The notes under the pieces were generated by a model that had not been told where the DNA came from, did no database searches, and was given only the letters and a program-made list of their open reading frames with translations. Made by a program: the position numbers and the translations under genes. A stretch of 64,000 nucleotides of DNA. Origin: Paraburkholderia sp. BL21I4N1. Its GTDB lineage: Bacteria; Pseudomonadota; Gammaproteobacteria; Burkholderiales; Burkholderiaceae. Shown here piece by piece: positions 54,112 through 63,301 of this stretch; positions within the stretch are counted from its first letter, which is position 1, and each line of letters begins with the position of its first letter. Location of the stretch: assembly GCF_002973525.1 (NCBI RefSeq), contig NZ_PVEN01000008.1:186001-250000 (forward strand), given 5' to 3'.

Positions 54112-54672
54112 TTAAGCGAACGAATAAAACACCCGGAACGCGACTTTGCGCTCGGCCCAGAACTCGGCCGCTTCGCGGAACACGTCCAGCAGCGTTTCGC
54201 GCCCTTCCTTGTCGAACTTCTGAGCGACCGGCAATTGTTCGAGGACGATCACGAAGCCGGGCTGCGCGCCGGCCTTGTGAACCAGGTCGGTTAAACAATC
54301 GTAGAGCGCGTCGTAATTCTTGCCGAAATGCTTCGGAAACAGGAACGATGTCGCGATCGTCTCGAGCACTTCCTGCTTGGACTGCGCGTTCGCGCAATAC
54401 GCATACAGGAAATGCTGGCCGAGTTGCTCGGCCTCGTCAGCTAGATCCTGCACGCGAAACGCGCGGATCGACTGTACGATGTTCGGTCGTACGGTCTTGA
54501 AAAGACTCATGGGCTCCTCGTTCGATGAAACCACAGTGCCTGTTTCGCTCTGGTTCTCGCGGCCCTGCTCGCCGGCGCGCATCTGCATGACGCGTTGGAA
54601 CAAATTGCCGTCGCCGGCCGCGAAAAGATCCGTCGCGACTCCGGAGTCGTGCGCGTAGACGTTGTCGCTCAT
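54112..54672 (-). CDS. Barstar-family ribonuclease inhibitor
   Basis: Cytoplasmic protein of the barstar family, which blocks barnase-type RNases by covering the active site. From ATG 54672 it has 186 residues; an ATG three codons earlier is possible. The C-terminal ~95 residues carry the barstar core (PKHFGKNYDALYDCLTDL, VIVLEQLP, FRVFYSFA). The first ~90 residues are an extra N-terminal region. It directly follows the RNase gene (16-base gap), matching toxin-antidote order with the inhibitor last. Confidence 0.88.
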   Translation of the reverse strand: MSDNVYAHDSGVATDLFAAGDGNLFQRVMQMRAGEQGRENQSETGTVVSSNEEPMSLFKTVRPNIVQSIRAFRVQDLADEAEQLGQHFLYAYCANAQSKQEVLETIATSFLFPKHFGKNYDALYDCLTDLVHKAGAQPGFVIVLEQLPVAQKFDKEGRETLLDVFREAAEFWAERKVAFRVFYSFA

Positions 54673-54688
54673 GCCGTTCATCCCGATG

Positions 54689-55105
54689 TCATTCAACAAT
54701 ACGATTAAAACTGGTGTAGTGGTCGTCCGAGTAGTAACAATTGTCGGTTCGCTGTAGCGGACCACCGCAGACGATGCGACGCGCCCCGCGATTACGCGCG
54801 CGAGGCGTGGGAACGGTGTATTCGTGGTAATAGCCGCGCCGATGGGCCGGCAGCAACCGTTCGCGATTGCCGAATACGATGCCGTCCTTCTCATACGGGT
54901 AAGGCCCGCCGGCGGCAATCAAGTTCAATGTGTTGACCGCTTCGCGCGGCAACTGCGCCAGCGCGACGACGCCCTGCACCTGTGCGTTTGCATCGGCGGG
55001 CGCCGTGTAGTCGCGCGCTAACGCGCCAGGCACGGAACCGGATAATACGCACAGCGTTAAAGCACCGATCAGCACGCCTTTCATGCGCAGCCACTTGCGT
55101 GCCAT
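54689..55105 (-). CDS. Secreted guanyl-specific ribonuclease (RNase Sa/barnase superfamily)
   Basis: Predicted secreted RNase cutting after guanine. The 138-residue precursor has a signal peptide (cleaved near ALA-30). The mature part aligns along its length with Streptomyces RNase Sa: LPREAVNTLNLIAAGGPYPY and RGYYHEYTV. All active-site residues are kept: Glu82 for guanine binding, Glu95, Arg106, Arg110 and His129 for catalysis. Cys113 and Cys123 may form a disulfide. Start could also be at Met8. Adjacent barstar gene supports the role. Confidence 0.9.
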   Translation of the reverse strand: MARKWLRMKGVLIGALTLCVLSGSVPGALARDYTAPADANAQVQGVVALAQLPREAVNTLNLIAAGGPYPYEKDGIVFGNRERLLPAHRRGYYHEYTVPTPRARNRGARRIVCGGPLQRTDNCYYSDDHYTSFNRIVE

Positions 55106-55329
55106 GTATCAGGGTTCCCGCTGTTAAATCACGAGTTTGACGACCATGAAAGTCGTAAGGGTATCGCTAATAGCCTTTGGAATCAACGTTCGCCAGGCTG
55201 GCGTTCGCTATCAGTCAAGCGGAAACGCCCACCGGAGCGGCTTTGACGACTTTTGACAGAATTGTTAGCTTAGTCAGGCTAAACTTAAACTTGATTTAGC
55301 AATCGCACGCTGGTTGCGTGAAATTCAGC

Positions 55330-55472
55330 ACGCGGCCGGTCCGGGCGTTTCGCCTTGTGACGCGCGCCCGGAGGGCTAAATTCGTTGGAAGCTGGATCGT
55401 GCGGTTTGCCATTTCAGGGTGACTATTCCCCAGTTCACCCGAGGCGTGCCCGTTGCGGGCACGCTTTTTTTT
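55330..55472 (+). ncRNA. Candidate plus-strand RNA with three hairpins and strong terminator
   Basis: Between the RNase gene and maeB no plus-strand gene is present, yet 55444-55464 is a perfect 9-bp stem with TTG loop followed by eight T, a strong terminator for plus-strand transcripts only. Before it lie an 8-bp stem (TCCGGGCG at 55340-55347 with CGCCCGGA at 55365-55372) and a hairpin GGGTGA/TCACCC (55417-55440) with CCCC in its loop. A TTGACA box at 55253-55258 is a possible -35, but no good -10 was found at 16-18 bases. It may be an independent small RNA or an element of maeB's 3' side. Confidence 0.48.
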
Positions 55473-55542
55473 CCGCTTTTTCGTGTGGCGCCGATCCGCT
55501 GCGCCACACGAGGTTCGCTCGAACAGATTCGAGCAGGCCCGA

Positions 55543-57837
55543 TCAGCGTGCCGCGATCACATCCGCGACCAGCAGAGCCGTCATATTGACGATCCGGCGC
55601 ACCGTCGCCGAGGCCGTCAGCACGTGAACCGGCTGGGCCGCGCCCAGCAGCATCGGACCGATCGCGATGTTGTTGCCCGCGGCGGTCTTCAGCAGGTTGT
55701 ACGAGATGTTGGCCGCGTCGATGTTCGGCAGCACCAGCAGGTTCGCGTCGCCTTCCAGCGTCGAGTCGGGCAGCACTTCGCGGCGCAGGTTTGCGTCGAG
55801 CGCCACGTCGCCGTGCATTTCACCGTCCACCTGGAGTTCCGGCGCACGCTCGCGCAGGATCGCCAGCGTGTCGCGCATTTTCTGCGCGGTCGGCGCATTG
55901 CTCGAACCGAAGTTCGAATGCGACAGCAGCGCGACCTTCGGCTCGATACCAAAACGGCGCACTTCCTCGGCGGCCATGATGGTGATCTCGGCCAGTTGCT
56001 CCGGCGTCGGGTCCACGTTCACGTGCGTGTCGACGATAAAGATCTGCCGATTCGGCAGCACCAGACCATTCATCGCCGCGTAGACCTTGCGGCCTTCCTT
56101 CTTGCCGATCACCTGATCGATAAAGTGCAGGTGACGGTGCGTCGTGCTGACCGTGCCGCAGATCATGCCATCCGCTTCGCCCTTCTTCACCAGCATGGCG
56201 CCGATCAGCGTGGTGCGGCGGCGCATTTCGAGCTTCGCCATCTGCTCGGTGATGCCCTTGCGGGACATCATCTTGAAGTATTCCTGCCAGAAGTCGCGAT
56301 AGCGCTCGTCATGGTCGGTGTTGACGACCGTGTAATCCTGACCCGCGATCAAACGCAGACCGTAGCGCGCAATCCGCTGCTCGATCACCGCCGGACGGCC
56401 AATCAGAATCGGCTTGGCCAGCTTTTCGTCGACGATGATCTGCATGGCGCGCAGCACGCGCTCTTCTTCGCCTTCCGCGAACACGATGCGCTTCTTCTCC
56501 GGCTCGACGCCACGCGCCACCTGGAAAATCGGCTTCATGGTCGTGCCGCTGTGATACACGAACTGCTGCAGATGCTGTTCGTACGCATCCATGTCTTCGA
56601 TCGGACGCTCGGCGACGCCCGAATCCATCGCGGCCTTCGCCACGGCCGGCGCGACCTTGACGATCAGGCGCGGGTCGAACGGCTTCGGAATCAGGTATTC
56701 CGGCCCGAACGACAGATCCTGAATGCCGTAAGCGGTCGCGACGATATCGCTCTGCTCCTGACGCGCCAGTTCGGCAATCGCGTTCACCGCCGCGATTTCC
56801 ATTTCCCGCGTGACCGTCGTCGCGCCCGCGTCCAGCGCGCCGCGGAACAGGAACGGGAACACCAGCACGTTGTTCACCTGGTTCGGATAGTCGGTACGGC
56901 CCGTGCACAGCACCGCGTCCGGACGCACTTCGAGTGCGAGTTCCGGCAGGATTTCCGGCGTGGGATTCGCAAGCGCCAGAATCAGCGGCTTATCCGCCAT
57001 CTGCTTGACCATGTCCTGCTTCAGCACGCCGCCGGCAGACAACCCCAGGAAAATGTCCGCGCCGCCAATCGCTTCGGCGAGCGTGCGGGCCTCGGTTTCA
57101 CGCGCGAAGCGTTCCTTGTCCGGGTCCATCAGCTCGACGCGGCCCTTGTAGACCACGCCGGCCAGATCGGTGACGGTGATGTTTTCGAGCGGCAGGCCGA
57201 TATCGACCAGCAGATCCAGACAGGCCAGCGCCGCGGCGCCCGCACCCGACGACACCAGCTTGACCGACTTGATGTCTTTGCCGACGACCTTCAAGCCATT
57301 GGTGATGGCGGCCGCCACGACGATCGCCGTGCCGTGCTGGTCGTCGTGGAACACCGGAATCTTCATGCGCTTACGGCATTCACGTTCGACGATGAAGCAG
57401 TCCGGCGCCTTGATGTCTTCCAGGTTGATCCCGCCGAAGGTCGGTTCGAGCGCGGCGATCACCTCGACCAGCTTGTGCGGATCGGACTCGTTCAACTCGA
57501 TATCGAACACGTCGATGCCGGCGAACTTCTTGAACAAGACCGCCTTGCCTTCCATGACCGGCTTCGACGCGAGCGGCCCGATGTTGCCCAGCCCCAGCAC
57601 CGCGGTGCCGTTCGTGACGACGCCCACCAGGTTGCTGCGCGCGGTGAAACGCGCGGCGTTCAGCGGGTTCTCGACGATTTCCTCGCACGCGAACGCGACG
57701 CCCGGCGAATACGCCAGCGCGAGATCGCGCTGGTTGATCATCTGCTTGGTCGGGGCGATCGCGATCTTCCCCGGGGTGGGGAACTCGTGGTAATCGAGGG
57801 CGGCTTCGCGGAGTTTGCTATTGACGGGAGTCGACAT
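55543..57837 (-). CDS. maeB: NADP-dependent malic enzyme with phosphotransacetylase-like domain
   Basis: Decarboxylates malate to pyruvate with NADPH formation. ATG 57837 gives 764 residues: malic enzyme domain at 1-430 (YSPGVAFACEEI, VVTNGTAVLGLGN, FHDDQHGTA) and a C-terminal phosphate acetyltransferase-like domain (about 440-764). This fusion is standard for bacterial MaeB, where the second domain usually regulates rather than catalyses. The antisense strand is also open for 861 codons, a composition effect. The 308 bases to thiL hold two divergent promoters. Confidence 0.96.
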   Translation of the reverse strand: MSTPVNSKLREAALDYHEFPTPGKIAIAPTKQMINQRDLALAYSPGVAFACEEIVENPLNAARFTARSNLVGVVTNGTAVLGLGNIGPLASKPVMEGKAVLFKKFAGIDVFDIELNESDPHKLVEVIAALEPTFGGINLEDIKAPDCFIVERECRKRMKIPVFHDDQHGTAIVVAAAITNGLKVVGKDIKSVKLVSSGAGAAALACLDLLVDIGLPLENITVTDLAGVVYKGRVELMDPDKERFARETEARTLAEAIGGADIFLGLSAGGVLKQDMVKQMADKPLILALANPTPEILPELALEVRPDAVLCTGRTDYPNQVNNVLVFPFLFRGALDAGATTVTREMEIAAVNAIAELARQEQSDIVATAYGIQDLSFGPEYLIPKPFDPRLIVKVAPAVAKAAMDSGVAERPIEDMDAYEQHLQQFVYHSGTTMKPIFQVARGVEPEKKRIVFAEGEEERVLRAMQIIVDEKLAKPILIGRPAVIEQRIARYGLRLIAGQDYTVVNTDHDERYRDFWQEYFKMMSRKGITEQMAKLEMRRRTTLIGAMLVKKGEADGMICGTVSTTHRHLHFIDQVIGKKEGRKVYAAMNGLVLPNRQIFIVDTHVNVDPTPEQLAEITIMAAEEVRRFGIEPKVALLSHSNFGSSNAPTAQKMRDTLAILRERAPELQVDGEMHGDVALDANLRREVLPDSTLEGDANLLVLPNIDAANISYNLLKTAAGNNIAIGPMLLGAAQPVHVLTASATVRRIVNMTALLVADVIAAR

Positions 57838-58145
57838 AAGGCGGGCTTCGAAGTGCGGATTAGAATAGATGTTCGACGGCATTGTAGCCCCAATTGCCGG
57901 CTCAATTCCTTCAAAACGGGTACAACTGCCGCGACCGAAACAGTGCGAAAGGTCGATGCAATGTGCATCGACCGGAATGTGCAGTTGGCGTGCCGTACAG
58001 CCTACTCGCTTGAGCGTTGCCGGCGCATTAGGGATTGAACCAGCGGTCACTTCGTACAATGCGCGCCGTTAGCCGACGTTCGCGGCGCGGGTTGACTCAC
58101 CTACCGCTCATCCACCGCTCACTTACCGTTTATCTACCGCCGCCC

Positions 58146-59144
58146 ATGCTCTCCGAGTTTTCGCTGATCGATCGTTTCTTCGCGCGCCGCGCCGCCGCTC
58201 AACCGTCCGACGCGCAGAGCGGCGCGCTCGGCATCGGCGACGACTGCGCACTGCTCGCGCCACGCCCCGGCGAAATGCTGGCGATCTCGACGGACATGCT
58301 GGTGGAGGGCCGCCACTTCTTCGCCGACGTCGATCCGCAAGCGCTAGGACACAAAGCGCTCGCGGTGAACCTGTCGGATCTCGCGGCAATGGGCGCGCGG
58401 CCGCAGGCCTTCACGCTGGCGTTCTCGTTGCCCAAAGCCGACGAAGCCTGGCTCGCCGCGTTCAGCTCGGGACTCTTCGCGCTGGCCGAACGCTACGATT
58501 GCGCGCTGATCGGCGGCGATACGACCGGCGGGCCGTTGAATCTGTGCATCACCGTATTCGGCAGCGTGCCGCCGCAAGCTGCGCTGCGCCGCGACGCGGC
58601 GCAAGCCGGCGACGACATCTGGATTTCCGGCGCCCTCGGCGACGCGCGCGCTGGGCTTGGCGTGCAGCGCGGCGAATGGCAAGCCGATGCCAGCGACGCT
58701 GCGACGTTTCGTCGCGCCCTCGAACGCCCGGAGCCGCGCGTCGCGCTCGGCCTCGCGCTACGTGGCGTCGCACACGCGGCGCTCGATCTGTCGGATGGGT
58801 TGGCCGGCGATCTGCTGCACATCCTCGAACGCTCCAACTTGCGGGCCACCGTCGACGTCGACGCGGTACCGCGCTCGGCCGCGCTGCAACGCCTCTCACC
58901 GGAAATCCAGCAGCGCTGCACGCTCGCCGGCGGCGACGATTACGAACTGTGCTTCACGGCACCGGTTGCCGCGCGTACGGCGGTGCAAAACGCCGCTCGC
59001 GAGGCGGGCGTGCCGGTCACCCGCATCGGTACAATAAGCGCTCTCCAAACGGCGGCCGACCGCCCGGCGATCGGCTGGCGCGACGCCGCCGGCACGCCGC
59101 TCACTCTGACGTTGCAAGGCTTCGACCACTTCCATGCAGACTGA
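58146..59144 (+). CDS. thiL: Thiamine-monophosphate kinase
   Basis: Makes thiamine diphosphate, the cofactor used by transketolase in this window. ATG 58146 gives 332 residues; earlier in-frame ATGs add an unconserved leader. Metal and nucleotide motifs GIGDDCALL and STDMLVEGRHFF are present, as is GGDTTGGPLN. Its end overlaps pgpA by 11 bases, suggesting coupling. Confidence 0.95.
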   Translation: MLSEFSLIDRFFARRAAAQPSDAQSGALGIGDDCALLAPRPGEMLAISTDMLVEGRHFFADVDPQALGHKALAVNLSDLAAMGARPQAFTLAFSLPKADEAWLAAFSSGLFALAERYDCALIGGDTTGGPLNLCITVFGSVPPQAALRRDAAQAGDDIWISGALGDARAGLGVQRGEWQADASDAATFRRALERPEPRVALGLALRGVAHAALDLSDGLAGDLLHILERSNLRATVDVDAVPRSAALQRLSPEIQQRCTLAGGDDYELCFTAPVAARTAVQNAAREAGVPVTRIGTISALQTAADRPAIGWRDAAGTPLTLTLQGFDHFHAD

Positions 59145-59709
59145 TCCGCCGCTCGGCCCCGCCGACGAACTCATCGACGGCCAGCCGCCGAAACAGCCGC
59201 AAGAACCCAGCGCGCCCAATCCGCGGCCGCGCCGCGCAACCGCGCGCTTCATGCTGTCGCATCCGCTGCACATGCTGTCGCTGGGGTTCGGCAGCGGCTT
59301 GTCGCCCTTCGCGCCGGGAACCTTCGGCACGCTGTTCGCGTGGGCGTCGTTCATTGTTCTGAGCCGCTATTTGACCGTGACCGAATGGGGTCTGCTGATC
59401 GCGTTCGGTTTTGTCGGCGGCATCGCGCTGTGCGGCTTTACCGCGAAGAAGCTCGGCATCGACGATCCGTCGCCGGTCGTGTGGGACGAGATCGTCGCGT
59501 TCTGGCTGGTGCTGCTGATGGTCACGCCCGCCACATTGACCGAGCAGTTGTGGGCGTTCATCGTGTTCCGCTTCTTCGATATGGTGAAACCGCCGCCCAT
59601 CGGTTATTTCGATCGCCGTCTGAAAGGTGGCTTTGGCATCATGTTCGATGACTTGGTCGCCGCATTCTTCACGCTGCTCGTCATTGCGCTCTGGCGCATG
59701 TCGGTTTAA
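59134..59709 (+). CDS. pgpA: Phosphatidylglycerophosphatase A
   Basis: Membrane enzyme dephosphorylating PGP to phosphatidylglycerol. The 191-residue protein has a Pro-rich cytoplasmic leader, then hydrophobic helices with the PgpA motifs GSGLSPFAPGTFG, DDPSPVVWDEI and FRFFDMVKPPPIG. The thiL-pgpA pair is common in proteobacteria. Confidence 0.95.
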   Translation: MQTDPPLGPADELIDGQPPKQPQEPSAPNPRPRRATARFMLSHPLHMLSLGFGSGLSPFAPGTFGTLFAWASFIVLSRYLTVTEWGLLIAFGFVGGIALCGFTAKKLGIDDPSPVVWDEIVAFWLVLLMVTPATLTEQLWAFIVFRFFDMVKPPPIGYFDRRLKGGFGIMFDDLVAAFFTLLVIALWRMSV

Positions 59710-59777
59710 TCCTCGCCGGCGGCCGCTCCCGCGCCGCCGGACCTCGCCCGCCGGCCTTCGTTTTCCGGATTGACGCC

Positions 59778-60278
59778 ATGCCTACCGATTCCGTGGTTCA
59801 CCAGCTCGCGATTCGCGTGAGCAACCGCCTGCGCGACGAGCGCCTGATGCTCGTCACCGCCGAATCCTGTACGGGCGGCATGGTGGCGACCGCGATCACC
59901 GATATTTCCGGCAGCAGCGGCTGGTTCGAACGCGGCTTCGTCACGTATTCGAATCAGGCGAAGAGCGAGATGATCGGCGTGCCGGCCGACATGATCGAGA
60001 AGCACGGCGCGGTCAGCGAACAGGTCGCGCGCGCCATGGCCGAGGGCGCGCTGCGCAACAGCCGCGCGCAAGTGTCGCTGTCCATCACCGGCGTCGCCGG
60101 CCCTGGCGGCGGCACGGAGACCAAGCCGGTTGGGATGGTCTCGTTCGGTTGGAGCAACCGGCTGCATACGTCGGTAGAAACGAAGATTTTCAAGGGCGAT
60201 CGCGAGCAGATTCGCGTGCAGGCCGCCACGCACGCGCTGCGCGGCGTGCTGGCGTTGCTCGATGAACGCGAGCATTGA
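59778..60278 (+). CDS. pncC: CinA C-terminal domain protein (nicotinamide-nucleotide amidase)
   Basis: Deamidates nicotinamide mononucleotide in NAD recycling. The 166-residue protein is the CinA_C domain alone (no MoCF domain): AESCTGGMVATAITDISGSSGWFERGFVTYSN is diagnostic. It follows pgpA by 68 bases, a conserved thiL-pgpA-pncC order. Confidence 0.93.
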   Translation: MPTDSVVHQLAIRVSNRLRDERLMLVTAESCTGGMVATAITDISGSSGWFERGFVTYSNQAKSEMIGVPADMIEKHGAVSEQVARAMAEGALRNSRAQVSLSITGVAGPGGGTETKPVGMVSFGWSNRLHTSVETKIFKGDREQIRVQAATHALRGVLALLDEREH

Positions 60279-60321
60279 TTTGATTGTCCGTTGCAGCGCA
60301 GCGTTGAGAGCCAGGGAAATC

Positions 60322-60852
60322 ATGTCCGAAGCAATGTCCGAGTCACGCGCCGCCATGGCTAAAGACGAACTGATCCGCCGCTTCGATCTGAAGCCGCATC
60401 CCGAGGGTGGATTTTTCAGCGAGACGTACCGCTCGGCCGAGCGCGTGATGCGCGACGGTGAGCCGATGCAAACGCGCTCGGCGTCGACCGCGATCTATTA
60501 CCTGTTATGCGACGGCGCGCATTCGGCGTGGCATCGGATCAAGTCCGACGAAGTCTGGCATTTCTACGCCGGCGAGCCGCTGTACGTTCGCGTGCTCGAT
60601 GAAAACGGCACGTTGCGCACCCATAAGCTGGGCAATGCATTGACGCATCCGGATGCCGTGTTTCAGGCCGTGGTACCGGCGGGCTGGTGGTTCGCCGCGG
60701 AGTGCGCCGATCCGGCGACGTTCGCGCTGGTGGGCTGCACCGTCGCGCCGGGATTCGAATTCAGCGAGTTCGAACTGGCGGACGTCGATGCGTTGAAGGC
60801 GCGGCATCCGCAGCAGGCAGGCTTCATTGAAAAGCTAAGGCCGGCGGTTTAG
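60322..60852 (+). CDS. DUF985 cupin protein
   Basis: Small beta-barrel protein of unknown substrate. ATG 60322, with AGGGA upstream, gives 176 residues. Family motifs LKPHPEGGFFSETYR, STAIYYLL, WHRIKSDEVWHFYAG and the C-terminal VGCTVAPGFEFSEFEL are clear. It may bind a sugar or metal; no neighbour fixes the function. Confidence 0.9.
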   Translation: MSEAMSESRAAMAKDELIRRFDLKPHPEGGFFSETYRSAERVMRDGEPMQTRSASTAIYYLLCDGAHSAWHRIKSDEVWHFYAGEPLYVRVLDENGTLRTHKLGNALTHPDAVFQAVVPAGWWFAAECADPATFALVGCTVAPGFEFSEFELADVDALKARHPQQAGFIEKLRPAV

Positions 60853-60963
60853 CCGGCCCTTAACTGAGCGGTGCGCACGAACGGCGCTTCTGCGCAATGC
60901 AACGAAATGAGGCGCAACGGTCTCAGCAGAACCGCGCCGCTTTAAGACACGGCGGCACGCTCC

Positions 60964-61779
60964 TCACCGAAACGCGTTGATCCGATCCCGCGTTTCCATC
61001 GCGGCTTTTGCCGCGGCGTCCGCGAAATCATCACCCTTACCCGCGTAAATAATCGCGCGCGACGAGTTGATCAGCATGCCCGTGCCGTTCGCGGTGCGGC
61101 CGGCGTTGACGGTTGCCTGCACGTCGCCGCCTTGCGCGCCGATGCCCGGAATCAGCAGCGGCATATCGCCGACAATCCCACGCACCACTTCGATTTCCTT
61201 CGGGAACGTCGCGCCGACCACCAGCGCGAGTTGACCGCTCGCATTCCACTTCTCGGCCGCCAGTTGCGCGACGACCTGATACAGCGGACGGCCGCCGGTT
61301 TCCAGAAATTGCAGATCGGAACCGCCCGGGTTCGACGTGCGGCACAGCACGATCACGCCCTTGCCCTCGTGCTCCAGATACGGCTGGATCGAATCGAACC
61401 CCATGTACGGATTGACCGTCACCGCGTCGGCTTGATAACGCTCGAAGGCTTCGCGCGCGTATTGTTCAGCGGTGCTGCCGATGTCGCCGCGCTTCGCGTC
61501 CAGAATCACCGGCAGGCCCGGATGATTCGCGTGAATGTGCGCGATCAGTTGCTCGAGCTGGTCTTCCGCGCGATGCGCGGCGAAGTAGGCGATCTGCGGC
61601 TTGAATGACGACGCGTACGGCGCCGTTGCGTCGACGATCGTGCGGCAGAACTCGAAAATCGCCTCGGGACGGCCCGCGAGCGCGCCTGGGAATTTGCTCG
61701 GCTCGGGATCGAGGCCGACGCACAGCAGCGAGTTGGTGCGCTGCCAGGCGTCGTTGAGTGTCGGGATGAAATGGGACAT
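60964..61779 (-). CDS. pyrF: Orotidine 5'-phosphate decarboxylase
   Basis: Final step of UMP synthesis. The 271-residue enzyme belongs to the second (longer) PyrF type; it has the catalytic DAKRGDIG at 94-101 with Lys96 and Asp99 and the start SLLCVGLDPEPSKFPG. It converges with the DUF985 gene. No terminator is obvious in the 111 bases between. Confidence 0.96.
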   Translation of the reverse strand: MSHFIPTLNDAWQRTNSLLCVGLDPEPSKFPGALAGRPEAIFEFCRTIVDATAPYASSFKPQIAYFAAHRAEDQLEQLIAHIHANHPGLPVILDAKRGDIGSTAEQYAREAFERYQADAVTVNPYMGFDSIQPYLEHEGKGVIVLCRTSNPGGSDLQFLETGGRPLYQVVAQLAAEKWNASGQLALVVGATFPKEIEVVRGIVGDMPLLIPGIGAQGGDVQATVNAGRTANGTGMLINSSRAIIYAGKGDDFADAAAKAAMETRDRINAFR

Positions 61780-61984
61780 GGAGGTCTCGCGGCGAGCAGA
61801 TGAACGGAAGTGGCGCGTATTTTACCCGTCCTGCGCGAAGGGCCGCGACGCGAGGCCTGATTGGCGCGCGGTGGCGCGGTTTCGCGGCGTTGAATTCGCG
61901 CCCCGAGCCTACGGTCGCCGTGTCGCCTCGCTCGCTACCGCCGCCGACTTTTCCGCTCGCTACCGCCGCGCCTTCACCGGCGCG

Positions 61985-63046
61985 CTACTGCCGCCGCTTC
62001 GTCCCCCGCGCGCCCGGCATCGAACGCAACCCCGTCCGCTCGACGGTGAAGCGGAACGTCCGCGACAGCCGCTCGCCGCGCTTCAGCAAGGTCATGCCGT
62101 TTTCGCACGCGCCGCCGGCCAGGTTCATCGCGTTGATCGGATGGTCCACCGGTTCGAAGCAGAAGAAGTCTTCACCGGTGGGCGTGTACAGCACGTAGTA
62201 GTCGGTGTCGGCCGAGATATTCAGCGACAAGCGGCGCTTCGGCCACACCACGGCCGCCTGTCCGCTCCACCCGGTGAACGCATGATTGACGACGGTATCC
62301 GGCAACGGATACGCCACCCCGAATTGCCACGCGGGGGGCGCCGGAACATGGCGCACCGGCAGCCAGTCGTCGCCGGACAGCCAGAGGCCGCCTGCCGCCG
62401 CCGATAGCTCGGTATCCGCGTCGCGCACAAAAAACGGATGCACGCCGAGCCCGAACGGTAGCGCCTCGCGCCCCGCGTTTTCGATTTCGAGCGTGACGGC
62501 GAGCGTCGGGCCGTCGAGCGTATAGGTTTGCGCCGCGCGGAATGCGTACGGTTTGCCGTCGTGGCGATCGAGCGTCAGGCGTACGCTTTCGCGCGCCGAC
62601 TCGGCCACCTGCCACGCTGACAGCCAACCGTCGCCGTGAATCGGCAACGGTTCGTCGGCCCGATTGCGCGGCACGTCCACGCGCCGCCCCGCCACATCGA
62701 AACGACCTCCGCCGATGCGGTTCGAATACGGCAGCAGCGGATAACAGGCCAGCTGGTTGGGTTGTGTATCGGCCGCGACATGGCGGCAGCGCCGGAAAAT
62801 CGGCGTCAGCGCGCCGTCGTTGCGCCAGTCGAAACGGGTAATGCCGCCGCCGAGCGTCGGCGCGACGTCGAGGCGCAAATGCGCGTTGGCGAGCGTGATG
62901 CACGCGAGCTCGCCGCCGCTGGTTTCGCCAACCGCCACCGCCGACGTGCTCGGCCCCGGCAGCACCGGATTGGCCGCCGCGGCAAGTCGCGAGCGCCGGC
63001 TCTGGGCGGTCGGCGGGGCGGCGGAAACAAGATTCGCAACAGTCAT
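61985..63046 (-). CDS. Aldose 1-epimerase (mutarotase) family protein
   Basis: Interconverts anomers of a hexose or pentose. ATG 63046 gives 353 residues; the first ~45 are Ala/Ser-rich and probably unstructured or partly unused. Galactose mutarotase-like motifs: RLDVAPTLGGGITRFDWR, NRIGGGRFD, PIHGDGWLSAW, and FGLGVHPFF with the conserved histidine. It lies next to an SMP-30/gluconolactonase gene, so both probably belong to one sugar pathway. Confidence 0.9.
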   Translation of the reverse strand: MTVANLVSAAPPTAQSRRSRLAAAANPVLPGPSTSAVAVGETSGGELACITLANAHLRLDVAPTLGGGITRFDWRNDGALTPIFRRCRHVAADTQPNQLACYPLLPYSNRIGGGRFDVAGRRVDVPRNRADEPLPIHGDGWLSAWQVAESARESVRLTLDRHDGKPYAFRAAQTYTLDGPTLAVTLEIENAGREALPFGLGVHPFFVRDADTELSAAAGGLWLSGDDWLPVRHVPAPPAWQFGVAYPLPDTVVNHAFTGWSGQAAVVWPKRRLSLNISADTDYYVLYTPTGEDFFCFEPVDHPINAMNLAGGACENGMTLLKRGERLSRTFRFTVERTGLRSMPGARGTKRRQ

Positions 63047-63301
63047 GGCTGACTCCATCGAGAGGCTTTGGACATGGCCGTCATTGCTGACGGATGCTGT
63101 TGGGCGATTTTCTTGAACCGGTCGCCTCTGGGTCCTGCAATGCAGGCTAATAATTTGCGGGCACTGGGATCGCGGCATTTACTGCTGAATCGATTTCGTG
63201 GTCACTGCGTCATGCGTCATGCGTGATACGAGATGCCTGAGCGGTCATCGACGCTACCGCCCCGAGCCGCCGCCGTGAAAAAGCGGCTGCGTCATTCTGC
63301 G

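Noticed and set aside
55453..58038. An 861-codon open frame on the plus strand opposite maeB.
   Set aside because: Antisense of a fully recognisable MaeB, dominated by Arg/His/Asp/Val; no start context and no family features. The plus-strand terminator at 55444 lies before it, not after.
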